From Aquitalea pelogenes (lineage in GTDB: Bacteria; Pseudomonadota; Gammaproteobacteria; Burkholderiales; Chromobacteriaceae), in contig NZ_LNQV01000002.1 of the NCBI RefSeq assembly GCF_001515305.1, positions 102,716-166,715 on the forward strand: a stretch of DNA of 64,000 nucleotides. Reading direction: 5' to 3'. Shown here in pieces: positions 56,200-64,000 of the stretch (positions are counted from its first letter, which is position 1; the number at the start of each line of letters is the position of its first letter). The notes below the pieces were generated by a model that had not been told where the DNA came from, ran no database searches, and saw only the letters and a list, made by a program, of their open reading frames with translations. A program made the translations under genes and the position numbers.

Positions 56200-57465
56200 A
56201 TGAGCAACAAAGATCTGATGCAACGCAAGGCCGATGCAACCCCGCGCGGCGTGGGCGTAATGTGTACTTTCTTTGCCGACAAGGCCAAGAACGCCGAAGT
56301 ATGGGATGTTGAAGGCAATCGTTACATCGACTTTGCTGGTGGTATCGGCGTACTGAATACCGGCCATCTGCATGCCAAGGTACAGGCTGCCGTAGCCGAA
56401 CAACTGAACAAGTTCAGCCACACCTGCTATCAGGTTGTGCCTTACGAATCCTACGTTACCGTGGCCGAAAAGCTGAACAAGCTGAGCCCCGGCAACTTCG
56501 CCAAGAAAGCCGCCTTTTTCAGCACTGGTGCTGAAGCTGTCGAGAACGCCATCAAGGTGGCACGCGCTGCCACCGGTCGCCCGGGTGTGATCGCATTTGG
56601 CGGTGCCTTCCACGGCCGCACCATGCTGGGCATGGCACTGACCGGCAAGGTTGCCCCGTACAAAATCGGTTTTGGCCCGTTTGTAGGCGAGATCTACCAC
56701 GCCGCTTACCCGAACGCCCTGCACGGTGTTTCGGTTGAAGACTCGCTGGCCAGCATCGAAAAACTGTTCAAGTACGACATCGAAGCCAAGCGCGTTGCCG
56801 CCATCATCTTCGAACCGGTACAAGGCGAAGGTGGTTTCTACTCCGCACCGGCCGAATGGGTACGTGCCATCCGCAAGCTGTGTGACGACAACGGCATCGT
56901 GATGATTGCCGACGAAGTACAAGCCGGCTTCGCCCGTACCGGCAAGCTGTTTGCCATGGAACACTTCGACGTTGCCGCCGACCTGACCACCATGGCCAAG
57001 TCGCTGGCCGGTGGTTTCCCGCTGGCTGCGCTGGTAGGCAAGGCCGAACTGATGGACGCACCGGCACCGGGCGGCCTGGGTGGTACTTATGCCGGTAGCC
57101 CACTGGGCCTGGCTGCTGCCAATGCCGTGATCGATGTGATTCAGGAAGAAAACCTGCTGGAACGTTCCAACAAGCTGGGCGACCTGCTGAAGGAAAAACT
57201 GCACAGCCTGAAGAAGGACATCCCGCAGATCGCCGACATCCGTGGCCTGGGTGCCATGGTGGCTGTTGAATTCAACAAGCCGGGCACTCACGAGCCGGAT
57301 GCCGAATTCACCAAGAAGGTACAGACCAAGGCGCTGGAATCCGGCCTGATCCTGCTGACTTGCGGCGTGTACTACAACGTGGTTCGCTTCCTGTTCCCGC
57401 TGACCATCGAAGACGAAGTGTTCGCCGAAGCGCTGGCCAAGCTGGAAGCAGCCCTGAAGGCCTGA
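56200..57465 (+). CDS. gabT: 4-aminobutyrate aminotransferase
   Basis: 421 residues from the ATG at 56200, with AGGAGAGA upstream; the longer open frame is not supported. Class III PLP aminotransferase: VRFTGAEAVENA-like motif (here FSTGAEAVENAIKVARA, about 107-122), ADEVQAGFARTG, and the PLP lysine in TTMAKSLAGGFPLAAL. Converts GABA (or 5-aminovalerate, as DavT) and 2-oxoglutarate to the semialdehyde and glutamate. Followed by gabD after 87 bp. Confidence 0.95.
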   Translation: MSNKDLMQRKADATPRGVGVMCTFFADKAKNAEVWDVEGNRYIDFAGGIGVLNTGHLHAKVQAAVAEQLNKFSHTCYQVVPYESYVTVAEKLNKLSPGNFAKKAAFFSTGAEAVENAIKVARAATGRPGVIAFGGAFHGRTMLGMALTGKVAPYKIGFGPFVGEIYHAAYPNALHGVSVEDSLASIEKLFKYDIEAKRVAAIIFEPVQGEGGFYSAPAEWVRAIRKLCDDNGIVMIADEVQAGFARTGKLFAMEHFDVAADLTTMAKSLAGGFPLAALVGKAELMDAPAPGGLGGTYAGSPLGLAAANAVIDVIQEENLLERSNKLGDLLKEKLHSLKKDIPQIADIRGLGAMVAVEFNKPGTHEPDAEFTKKVQTKALESGLILLTCGVYYNVVRFLFPLTIEDEVFAEALAKLEAALKA

Positions 57466-57552
57466 TCCGTCACGGACTGATGATGACGGCCAATCCCGGC
57501 AACGGGGTTGCGTCTGCACACACACCATCCTCCACCCATTCTGGAGAGACAC

Positions 57553-59013
57553 ATGCTGAATCTGAAAGACCCTTCCCTGCTCAAGCAGCAGTGCTACATC
57601 AACGGCCAATGGCTGGATGCTGACAACGGCGAGACCATTCCGGTCACCAACCCGGCCACCGGCGAAGTGATTGCCACCGTACCGAAAATGGGCAAGGCCG
57701 AAGCCGAGCGCGCTGTAGCCGGTGCCGCCGAAGCCTTCAAGAGCTGGAAAAAGAAATCTGCCAAAGAGCGCTCTGTCATCCTGCGCCGCTGGTTTGAACT
57801 GATGATGGCCAACCAGGACGACCTGGCCGTCATCCTCACCAGCGAACAAGGCAAGCCGCTGGCCGAAGCCAAGGGCGAAATCGCTTACGGCGCTTCCTAT
57901 ATCGAATGGTATGGCGAAGAAGCCAAGCGCCTGTATGGCGACACCATTCCGGCACCGGCATCCGACCGTCGCATTCTGGTCACCAAGGAGCCGATCGGCG
58001 TTACCGCAGCCATCACGCCGTGGAACTTCCCCAACGCCATGATCACCCGCAAGGCAGCCCCGGCGCTGGCCGCTGGCTGCCCGATGGTGGTACGTCCGGC
58101 CAGCCAGACTCCGCTGTCCGCCCTGGCCATTGCCGTACTGGCCGAACGTGCCGGCATTCCGGCTGGCGTGTTCTCGGTACTGACCGGCAGCTCCAGCGAA
58201 ATCGGTGCCGTACTGACCGGTAGCGACACCGTGAAGAAGTTCTCCTTCACCGGCTCCACCGAAGTAGGTCGCAAGCTGATTGCCCAATGTGCCGACACCG
58301 TCAAGAAAGTGTCGATGGAACTGGGCGGCAACGCACCGTTCATCGTGTTTGACGATGCCGATCTGGATGCCGCCGTGGAAGGCGCCATGATTTCCAAGTA
58401 CCGCAATGCCGGCCAGACCTGCGTCTGCGCCAACCGCATTCTGGTACAGGACGGCGTGTACGATGCCTTCGCTGAAAAGTTTGCCGCTGCCGTAGCCAAG
58501 CTGAACGTGGGCAATGGCCTGGAAGCCGGTATCACCCAAGGCCCGATGATCGACCAGAACGCCGTGGCCAAGGTGGAAGAGCACATTGCCGATGCGCTGG
58601 CCAAGGGTGGCAAGCTGATCGCCGGTGGCAAGCGCCACGCGCTGGGCCACAGCTTCTTCGAACCGACCGTAATCACTGGCGTGACCCCGGCCATGAAGGT
58701 GGCCAAGGAAGAAACCTTCGGCCCGCTGGCTCCGGTATTCCGCTTCAAGACCGAAGAAGAAGCCATCCAGATGGCCAACGACACCGAGTTCGGCCTGGCC
58801 AGCTACTTCTACGCCCGTGACGTGGGTCGTATCTTCCGCGTTTCCGAAGGCCTGGAATACGGCATGGTTGCCGTCAACAGCGGCCTGCTGTCCAACGAAG
58901 CAGCACCGTTCGGTGGCGTGAAGCAATCCGGCCTCGGCCGTGAAGGCAGCAAGTACGGTATTGAAGACTACCTGGAAATCAAATACGTACTGCTGGGTGG
59001 CCTGGACAAATAA
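57553..59013 (+). CDS. gabD: Succinate-semialdehyde dehydrogenase (NADP+)
   Basis: 486 residues from the ATG at 57553, with GGAGAG upstream. Full ALDH fold: TPWNFPNAM, the general base in MELGGNAPF, and the nucleophilic cysteine in [11 protein letters not shown]. Closest in look to GabD, the NADP-dependent enzyme; some homologs (DavD) oxidise glutarate semialdehyde. Acts right after GabT in GABA breakdown to succinate. Ends at a strong terminator. Confidence 0.95.
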   Translation: MLNLKDPSLLKQQCYINGQWLDADNGETIPVTNPATGEVIATVPKMGKAEAERAVAGAAEAFKSWKKKSAKERSVILRRWFELMMANQDDLAVILTSEQGKPLAEAKGEIAYGASYIEWYGEEAKRLYGDTIPAPASDRRILVTKEPIGVTAAITPWNFPNAMITRKAAPALAAGCPMVVRPASQTPLSALAIAVLAERAGIPAGVFSVLTGSSSEIGAVLTGSDTVKKFSFTGSTEVGRKLIAQCADTVKKVSMELGGNAPFIVFDDADLDAAVEGAMISKYRNAGQTCVCANRILVQDGVYDAFAEKFAAAVAKLNVGNGLEAGITQGPMIDQNAVAKVEEHIADALAKGGKLIAGGKRHALGHSFFEPTVITGVTPAMKVAKEETFGPLAPVFRFKTEEEAIQMANDTEFGLASYFYARDVGRIFRVSEGLEYGMVAVNSGLLSNEAAPFGGVKQSGLGREGSKYGIEDYLEIKYVLLGGLDK

Positions 59014-59028
59014 GTCCGGCTCCCGCCA

Positions 59029-59060
59029 AGCAAAAAGCCCGCATCAGCGGGCTTTTTGCT
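59029..59060. terminator. Bidirectional terminator after gabD
   Basis: AGCAAAAAGCCCGC, loop ATCA, GCGGGCTTTTTGCT: a perfect 14-bp inverted repeat, A/T-flanked on both sides, between gabD (+) and the unknown gene (-). Confidence 0.92.
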
Positions 59061-59077
59061 TATGGTGCCAGCACAGA

Positions 59078-60517
59078 TCAATGCAGCTTGACGATGGTTT
59101 CCGACAGCGGGATATCAGCCTCGCGCAGGCAGTCACACAGGTCTTTCCAGCCAGCATCCTTGTCCGGCGCCACATCCGGCACCAGCAGCCAGGGCGAACG
59201 TGCCAGCAGCTCATCCTTGCCCTGCAGCTTCAGCCCTACTTCGTAACCCTGCATTTCCGGCTGGTATTCCGCCACGGCTTCCAGCTCCTGCAGCCCGCCC
59301 ACCTTGCTGGCAATCAAGGCCACTGTGAGGCCCAGGCGCTTGCGGTTCCAGGCCCGTACACCGGCGGACAAGGCCTCCCACCATGGCAGCGGGGCAAACA
59401 GTTCGGCCTCGCCATATTCCATCTCGGCACCAATGGCCTGCTGCACCAACGGCATCACCGCATCCAGTGCCTTGCGCGACAGCTGTCTTGCCTGGTCAAT
59501 CGGCAAGGCACCACGCTCCACCAGGAAGGGCAGCCAGGAAATCACCAGTTGCGGATCCTGCGTCTTGCGCGCGGCCTCGTAAGTGGCACGTGAAGAGGCC
59601 GGGTCCAGCGGGGCAAAGTCACAACCGGCATCCATCACGCTGGCCAGATGCATCAGGTTCTGACAAGCACGCTCATTGAGCATGTCGACGGTAAACAGGG
59701 TGGGAGATATCCACAGGATGGCCTTTTCCGGTACATCCAGCGCATCCGCCAGCGGGGTTTCCAGCCGCTCCAGCAAGGGAAAATGCCACCACACACCACC
59801 TTGCGCACGCGAGAAGGCAAAGGGCAGTGCCCATAATTCGAAAGACACCACAGAGCCGTCTGCACGCACCACTTCGGGAAAGGCAATGGCATCCCGCGCA
59901 CTGTTCACCAGCAAGGCACGCGCTGCCGGTTCCGCCAGCAAGGAAAGCTGGGCTTCGGTGAACACGGCCTGGTCACCGCCCATCAAGGCCTGCTGCACCT
60001 GGGCGGCAAAACCGGCACGATGCATGGGATCAAGGGCGGCGGCACGGGCTGCATCACGCAGCGTGCGAATGGCAAGGCTACGCTCAGCAGGTGGCAGCGG
60101 CTCGGTCGGCCCCTGGCGCATTTCACGCGGGCGCGGGCCAACCTCACGCTCGGCATAGGCTTCATGCAGGCGCTGATAAGTGCTCATGGCTTCATCGCAG
60201 ATTGCCTGCAAGCGCGCCGCCGTCGGCACCTCGGCACTGAAGACAAAATCAAACAGCCGCAAACCGCGATTGCAGACATAAACACTCTGGTTGGCGACCG
60301 GATCAAACAGCAGGTCGCTGGCGAAGGCTTCGGTATCGCGACCGGCAAACTCGGTAAAATCATTGCCAACCAGGCGGCAAACAAAGGCGGGGGCTGCGGT
60401 GTGGATCAGATATTCGGTGGCCTCCAGGCCTGACGCGTCCACGGCATCGCCAAAGATGAAACGGTTAGGCGGCTGCGGCTCACCCTTGATACGGGCATTA
60501 CGGGGATGCGGAGTCAT
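59078..60517 (-). CDS. Hypothetical protein, 479 residues
   Basis: A long open frame on the minus strand, 18 bp from a shared terminator, starting at ATG 60515-60517 without a strong ribosome site. I recognise no family. It is soluble (no signal peptide, no membrane helix). The N-terminal ~100 residues include YLIHTAAPAFVCRLVGNDF, with a cysteine; a Glu/Arg/Pro-rich helical stretch (about 110-150) follows. The central part has SFELWALPFAF and a tryptophan-rich VWWHFPLLERL. The C-terminal 120 residues could be an alpha/beta domain. Codon use and length argue strongly for a real gene. The neighbours give no hint of its role. Confidence 0.7.
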   Translation of the reverse strand: MTPHPRNARIKGEPQPPNRFIFGDAVDASGLEATEYLIHTAAPAFVCRLVGNDFTEFAGRDTEAFASDLLFDPVANQSVYVCNRGLRLFDFVFSAEVPTAARLQAICDEAMSTYQRLHEAYAEREVGPRPREMRQGPTEPLPPAERSLAIRTLRDAARAAALDPMHRAGFAAQVQQALMGGDQAVFTEAQLSLLAEPAARALLVNSARDAIAFPEVVRADGSVVSFELWALPFAFSRAQGGVWWHFPLLERLETPLADALDVPEKAILWISPTLFTVDMLNERACQNLMHLASVMDAGCDFAPLDPASSRATYEAARKTQDPQLVISWLPFLVERGALPIDQARQLSRKALDAVMPLVQQAIGAEMEYGEAELFAPLPWWEALSAGVRAWNRKRLGLTVALIASKVGGLQELEAVAEYQPEMQGYEVGLKLQGKDELLARSPWLLVPDVAPDKDAGWKDLCDCLREADIPLSETIVKLH

Positions 60518-60598
60518 CGATCAACCAAAAAAATCTGCAAAAACATCCCATTGTACCCGCCACCCCCATGTGGCGAAACCGCTGCAATGCGAAATGCC

Positions 60599-61363
60599 CT
60601 AGTTGCCTGTTACGCCACCGTTACGCCAGTCGGACATCAACCGGGACAAGGCCAGTCGCTGCCGGCCGACCGCATCAAAGTTTTCCGGTGCCAGCCATTG
60701 CTCCAGCGCCTGGCGTACCGCCGGCCATTCGCTATCCAGGATCGAATACCAGGCGGTATCCCGATTACGCCCCTTGATCACCATGGACTGGCGGAACAGT
60801 CCTTCAAACAGAAAGCCCAGCCGCTCTGCCGCCCGGCGCGATGGCAGGTTCAGAGCATTGCACTTCCATTCATAACGGCGGTAACCCAGTTCGAAAGCAT
60901 GACGCATCATCAGGTACATGGCCTCGGTGGCAGCAGGTTTCTGCTGCAACAGGGGCGAATAGTTAAGATGCCCGACTTCAATCACCCCGTTGGCCGCATC
61001 GATGCGCAGATAGCTGGCCAGACCCACCGGCTGGCCGCTGGCAGCGTCGATGATGGTATAAAACTGCGGATCGCTCAGACCTTCCATTCCCCTCAACCAG
61101 GCGGTGTAGTCGGTGAGACTGGCAAACGGTCCGTAGCCAAGATAAGTCCAGTTCGCCTCCGCGCCATCTTCTTGCATGGCGGCATACAGCCCTGCAGCAT
61201 GCTGCGCCACCGACAAAGGCTCCACACGGCAATACTGCCCGTGCATGACCACCGGCTGCGGCACCGGGCAAGCCTGCCACTCGGGCAAGGCCACACCATG
61301 TAACTGGCCGTACTGGTTCACTTCACCCTGCGCCAGGCGTTGCGCAATGAATTCCTCAGACAT
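60599..61363 (-). CDS. GNAT family N-acetyltransferase (RimJ/RimL-like)
   Basis: 254 residues from the ATG at 61361-61363, which has AGGAGG upstream. The GNAT fold lies at about 35-210; motif A appears as VIEVGHLNYSPLLQQKPAATEAMYLMMRHAFE (core GHLNYSP...KPAATEA) and the C-terminal part has NALNLPSRRAAERLGFLFEG. Acetylates an amino group of a protein N-terminus or small molecule. It starts 9 bp into the end of the rhodanese gene, so the two are coupled, and faces a MocR regulator across a shared promoter region. Confidence 0.9.
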   Translation of the reverse strand: MSEEFIAQRLAQGEVNQYGQLHGVALPEWQACPVPQPVVMHGQYCRVEPLSVAQHAAGLYAAMQEDGAEANWTYLGYGPFASLTDYTAWLRGMEGLSDPQFYTIIDAASGQPVGLASYLRIDAANGVIEVGHLNYSPLLQQKPAATEAMYLMMRHAFELGYRRYEWKCNALNLPSRRAAERLGFLFEGLFRQSMVIKGRNRDTAWYSILDSEWPAVRQALEQWLAPENFDAVGRQRLALSRLMSDWRNGGVTGN

Positions 61364-61371
61364 ACTGCCTC

Positions 61372-61761
61372 CTAACACGCACACTGAATGGCAGACCCGG
61401 CAGTCGCATGGCTACCTGCCGTGGCAAAACCATCGCGCTTCCACCAGTCCAGCCCACCCTGCAGCTCCTTCACCCGGAAACCCAGCTGCAACAGCTTGAT
61501 GGCACCATTGGTGGAGCCATTGCAACCAATGCCATCACAAAATGGCACCAGCAGTGCATCCCGAGGTAATGCGGCCGTGGTTTCCGCATTCATGGTGCGG
61601 TGTGGCAGGGACAAGGCACCGGGAATGCTTTCACGCTCGAATGCGGCGGTGGCACGCGTATCAATCAGAATCAGTTTCTCGCCCGCTTCCAGCGCCGCCT
61701 TGACATCGGCAGCATCAATTTCATAGGCCAGCTTGGCCTGGTAGAACTCCAGCTGAGTCAT
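61372..61761 (-). CDS. Rhodanese-like sulfurtransferase
   Basis: 129 residues, a single rhodanese domain. Landmarks: LILIDTRATAAFERESIPGALSLPH and an active-site loop FCDGIGCNGSTNGA, where the first cysteine is likely to carry the persulfide. The CDG(x)3-type loop fits single-domain rhodaneses. Divergent from the MocR gene and directly upstream of a GNAT gene. Role in sulfur transfer is only the generic family one. Confidence 0.9.
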   Translation of the reverse strand: MTQLEFYQAKLAYEIDAADVKAALEAGEKLILIDTRATAAFERESIPGALSLPHRTMNAETTAALPRDALLVPFCDGIGCNGSTNGAIKLLQLGFRVKELQGGLDWWKRDGFATAGSHATAGSAIQCAC

Positions 61762-61826
61762 TGGCTTCTCCTTGCTTGCTGTATTTGCAATAGCAGCAGA
61801 TTACGGGCAAATTGATTCCTTCAAAA

Positions 61827-61858
61827 GAACCACTCTTTGTACCAGCGAAGGAACCACT
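61827..61858. promoter_or_regulatory. Direct-repeat operator candidate for the MocR regulator
   Basis: GAACCACT occurs twice, at 61827-61834 and 61851-61858 (24 bp apart), just before the MocR start. On the other strand this reads AGTGGTTC, which resembles the PdxR-type box AAAGTGG[A/T]CTA. MocR proteins commonly bind such direct repeats. Confidence 0.5.
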
Positions 61859-61864
61859 TCATTC

Positions 61865-63319
61865 ATGCATGCCGACTGGATCATCGACTATCTGCAAGGA
61901 CAGCTGCAGCGGCAAGGGCAATCAACGCTATCACAGCAGGTGTACAAGCTGCTGCGCGAAGCCATTGCCCGGCAGCAGCTTGTCGCTGACACGGCACTGC
62001 CCGCCAGTCGCATGCTGGCGCAGGCCTTGCAGATCGGTCGCAATACTGTGCTGGCAGCCTACGATCAATTACTGGCCGAAGGCTATCTTTACAGCCGGCC
62101 AGGGGCCGGGACCTTTGTCAGCCCGGCCTTCAGCAGTCTGGGTCAACCCACGGCAACAGCACGCGGGCATGCCGGCCTGTCACAACGGGGGCAGGCACTA
62201 TCCGAGCAATACCGGCTGCCCACCGGCCTGACCGGAGCCTTTGCTCCCGGCTTGCCGGAGTTGCGCCAATTCCCGCATGCCGTCTGGCAGCGACTGCAGC
62301 ATCAGCATAACCGCCTGGCACCGTCGCACTGGTGGCACTACCAGCAAGAAGGCGGTCTGCCAGCCCTGCGCCAGGCCATATGCACCTATTTGCAGCTATC
62401 ACGCTCGGTGCACTGCCAGCCTGAGCAGATTCTGGTGGTGCAAGGTGCGCAGCAAGCGCTGGAACTGACCGCACGACTGCTTGCCGACCCGGCTGACCAG
62501 GCCTGGATGGAGGATCCGGGTTACGCCGGGGCACAGGCAGCCATGCAGGCAGCCGGTTTGCACATCATCCCGGTGCCGGTCGACAGTGAAGGGCTGAATC
62601 CCGCTGCCGCACCGCCAGATAGCCGGCCGCGGCTGGTTTACATCACGCCATCACACCAGTACCCCAGTGGCGTTGTCATGTCCCTCGCCCGCCGCCTGGA
62701 ACTGCTGCAACGTGCAGAGGCCGATAACAGCTGGATCATCGAAGACGACTACGACAGCGAATTCCGTTACGATGCCCAGCCCATCGCCTCGCTGCAGGGG
62801 CTGGCGGACAGCGCACGGGTCATCTACATCGGCACCTTCAGCAAAGTCATGTTTCCTGCCATGCGATTGGCTTATCTGGTCATCCCACCCGCGCTGGTCG
62901 ATGCCTTCCGCTCAGCCTACGCCCGTCTGTATCGTGAGGGCTGCTATGCCCATCAGGCTGCGCTGGCCGACTTCATCGAGCAGGGGCATTTTGCCCGCCA
63001 CATCCGCCGCATGCGCGACTTGTACCGGATACGCCAGCAATTGCTGCGCAGCACATTACAGCAGGCCGTGGGAGATGCCGTTCCCCTCTCATCCGGCCAG
63101 GCCGGCATGCACCTGGTGGCAAGTCTTCCTCCCACGATCAATGACCAGCAGCTCAGTCAGCAAGCAGCACGAGAGCAATTATGGCTGCGCCCGCTGTCAC
63201 GCCATTTTCTGGGTGCACAACAGCGTAACGGGCTGGTCCTTGGCTATGCCGGGGTCGAAGAAAATGACATTCGCCGGTCGGCATTGCGACTGGCCCAACT
63301 GGTGGAGCCCTTATTGTGA
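61865..63319 (+). CDS. MocR/PdxR family regulator (wHTH plus aminotransferase-like domain)
   Basis: 484 residues from the ATG at 61865, with AAGGA upstream. An N-terminal GntR-type winged helix-turn-helix (about 15-80; QVYKLLREAIARQQLVADTALPASRMLAQALQIGRNTVLAAYDQL) is joined to a fold-type I aminotransferase-like domain (about 120-475) with the PLP lysine in TFSKVMFPAMRLAYLV. Divergent from rhodanese-GNAT and overlapping the DUF523 gene by 4 bp. PLP or an amino compound is the likely effector; whether it controls pyridoxal synthesis is unknown. Confidence 0.92.
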   Translation: MHADWIIDYLQGQLQRQGQSTLSQQVYKLLREAIARQQLVADTALPASRMLAQALQIGRNTVLAAYDQLLAEGYLYSRPGAGTFVSPAFSSLGQPTATARGHAGLSQRGQALSEQYRLPTGLTGAFAPGLPELRQFPHAVWQRLQHQHNRLAPSHWWHYQQEGGLPALRQAICTYLQLSRSVHCQPEQILVVQGAQQALELTARLLADPADQAWMEDPGYAGAQAAMQAAGLHIIPVPVDSEGLNPAAAPPDSRPRLVYITPSHQYPSGVVMSLARRLELLQRAEADNSWIIEDDYDSEFRYDAQPIASLQGLADSARVIYIGTFSKVMFPAMRLAYLVIPPALVDAFRSAYARLYREGCYAHQAALADFIEQGHFARHIRRMRDLYRIRQQLLRSTLQQAVGDAVPLSSGQAGMHLVASLPPTINDQQLSQQAAREQLWLRPLSRHFLGAQQRNGLVLGYAGVEENDIRRSALRLAQLVEPLL

Positions 63320-63816
63320 GTACCAACAAACCCGCATTACTGATCAGCGCCTGTCTTCTGGGCGAAGCTGTTCGCTACGATGGTCAGGCAAAAGGACAAG
63401 CACCAGACCAACTGGCTGCATTGGCTGAGCGTTTCCGGCTGATTCCTACCTGCCCGGAATGCGCCGGAGGACTGCCCATTCCCCGCCCGGCTGCAGAAAT
63501 CAGTGGCGGAGATGGTTCCGACGTATGGCAAGGCAAGGCAAAGGTCGTGACTGCTGATGGCCAGGACCTCACCACGGCCTTTACCAATGGCGCAGAGCAC
63601 AGCCTGGGACTGGCGCAACAGCATGGCTGTCAACTCGCCTTACTCAAGGCCAATAGCCCGTCTTGCGGCAACCGGCACATCTATGACGGCAGCTTCACAG
63701 GTCAGCTACAGCCTGGCGAAGGCGTAAGCAGCAGCCTGCTACGTCAGCACACTATCCGGATATTCAATGAGGAAGAAATCAGCAGCTTGCTGGAGCTTGC
63801 CGCTCGAAAGACATGA
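63316..63816 (+). CDS. DUF523 family protein
   Basis: 166 residues from the GTG at 63316, overlapping the MocR stop (GTGA). Family pattern: ISACLLGEAVRYDGQAK, CPECAGGLPIPRPAAEI, LLKANSPSCGNRHIYDGSF and GEGVSSSLLRQHTIRIFNEEE. Conserved cysteines suggest metal or iron-sulfur binding. DUF523 domains are also fused to DUF1722 in bacteria; biochemical role not settled. Co-translated with the MocR regulator, which may hint at a PLP- or sulfur-linked function. Confidence 0.9.
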   Translation: MSTNKPALLISACLLGEAVRYDGQAKGQAPDQLAALAERFRLIPTCPECAGGLPIPRPAAEISGGDGSDVWQGKAKVVTADGQDLTTAFTNGAEHSLGLAQQHGCQLALLKANSPSCGNRHIYDGSFTGQLQPGEGVSSSLLRQHTIRIFNEEEISSLLELAARKT

Positions 63817-63835
63817 TCTTGCATCAGAAAAATGC

Positions 63836-63867
63836 AAAAAGCCCGGAACATGATGTCCGGGCTTTTT
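63836..63867. terminator. Bidirectional terminator between the DUF523 gene and the rRNA operon
   Basis: A5, GCCCGGA, an 8-base loop, TCCGGGC and T5. It is placed 20 bp after the DUF523 stop and about 25 bp beyond the 3' end of the 5S rRNA on the minus strand, serving both. Confidence 0.92.
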
Positions 63868-63891
63868 ACTGCCAGCTGGCTGGCGAATGGG

Positions 63892-64000
63892 GAGTTTGGC
63901 GGTGTCCTACTTTCACATGGCGAATGCCACACTATCATCGGCGCTAAGGCGTTTCACGGTCCTGTTCGGGATGGGAAGGCGTGGGACCACCTCGCTATGG
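63892..64000 (-). rRNA. 5S ribosomal RNA (partial, 3' part)
   Basis: The reverse complement reads ATAGCGAGGTGGTCCCACGC, followed by CCCATCCCGAACAGG and GTGAAACGCC, then GATGATAGTGTGG and GAAAGTAGGACACCGCC. This is the standard bacterial 5S core (loop A to helix V). Its 5' end lies beyond the right edge, so the rest of an rrn operon probably continues there. Confidence 0.95.

Noticed and set aside
55957..58926. Very long open frame (989 codons) on the minus strand opposite gabT and gabD
   Set aside because: It is antisense to two well-conserved enzymes with full catalytic motifs; its product is Gly/Gln/His-rich with no recognisable domain, as expected from GC-biased codon use.

Overview
The window looks like a chromosomal segment of a motile, high-GC betaproteobacterium of the Neisseriales, most likely Chromobacteriaceae (Chromobacterium, Aquitalea, Vogesella and relatives). 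The grounds are an oversized NAD-dependent DNA ligase of the neisserial kind, a complete flagellar filament cluster, and a proteobacterial 5S rRNA at the right edge. I see no insertion sequence, prophage, CRISPR array or tRNA. The genus is inferred from recognition of the proteins, not from any search.

Left block (1-18.6 kb), almost all on the minus strand. After a truncated 3-hydroxyisobutyrate-dehydrogenase-like gene comes a flagellar filament cluster: an FlhB C-domain-like protein, FliK-type protein, DUF2802 protein, FliT-like chaperone, FliS, FliD, FlaG and flagellin, the last with a near-consensus sigma-28 promoter. Directly upstream of flagellin, in the same direction, lies a biosynthetic island. 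It holds a giant 1,626-residue multi-module glycosyltransferase, a sugar 4-aminotransferase (WecE type), a methyltransferase, a stand-alone acyl carrier protein, a left-handed beta-helix acyltransferase, a radical SAM enzyme, an aldehyde dehydrogenase, an AMP-forming ligase and a methylthioadenosine-type phosphorylase. My reading is a flagellin-glycan pathway in which a carboxylic acid is activated, carried on the ACP and joined to a 4-amino-sugar that may also be methylated. The ACP, ligase, dehydrogenase and radical SAM arm is the most novel part of the window.

Middle block (18.7-42.7 kb). This is housekeeping: two DUF3592 proteins, RuvX and YqgE, SMC (frameshifted as given), NarK, TonB, Hpt, GalU, a TPR glycosyltransferase-like protein, LigA, ZipA-like protein and MoaA (three small indels as given). 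A MarR - cytochrome b561 - YceI - YceI operon follows, then an MHS transporter with an amidase, RbgA with a DUF3820 protein, and small unknown proteins. Between 41.26 and 41.61 kb a plus-strand terminator without a visible gene suggests a small RNA.

Right block (42.9-64 kb). Glutaryl-CoA dehydrogenase with a divergent IclR regulator, a class III CoA-transferase and ETF-ubiquinone oxidoreductase form a glutarate/acyl-CoA oxidation set. A CBS protein, ArgB, a TetR-controlled tripartite RND efflux operon and GabT-GabD follow. Then come a large unknown protein, a GNAT-rhodanese pair facing a MocR regulator, a DUF523 protein, and the 3' end of an rRNA operon (5S, minus strand).

GcdH, ETF-QO and GabT/GabD may work together if the latter act on 5-aminovalerate (lysine breakdown via glutarate). 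Because smc and moaA both carry single-base or two-base indels, sequence error should be considered before calling either gene dead.
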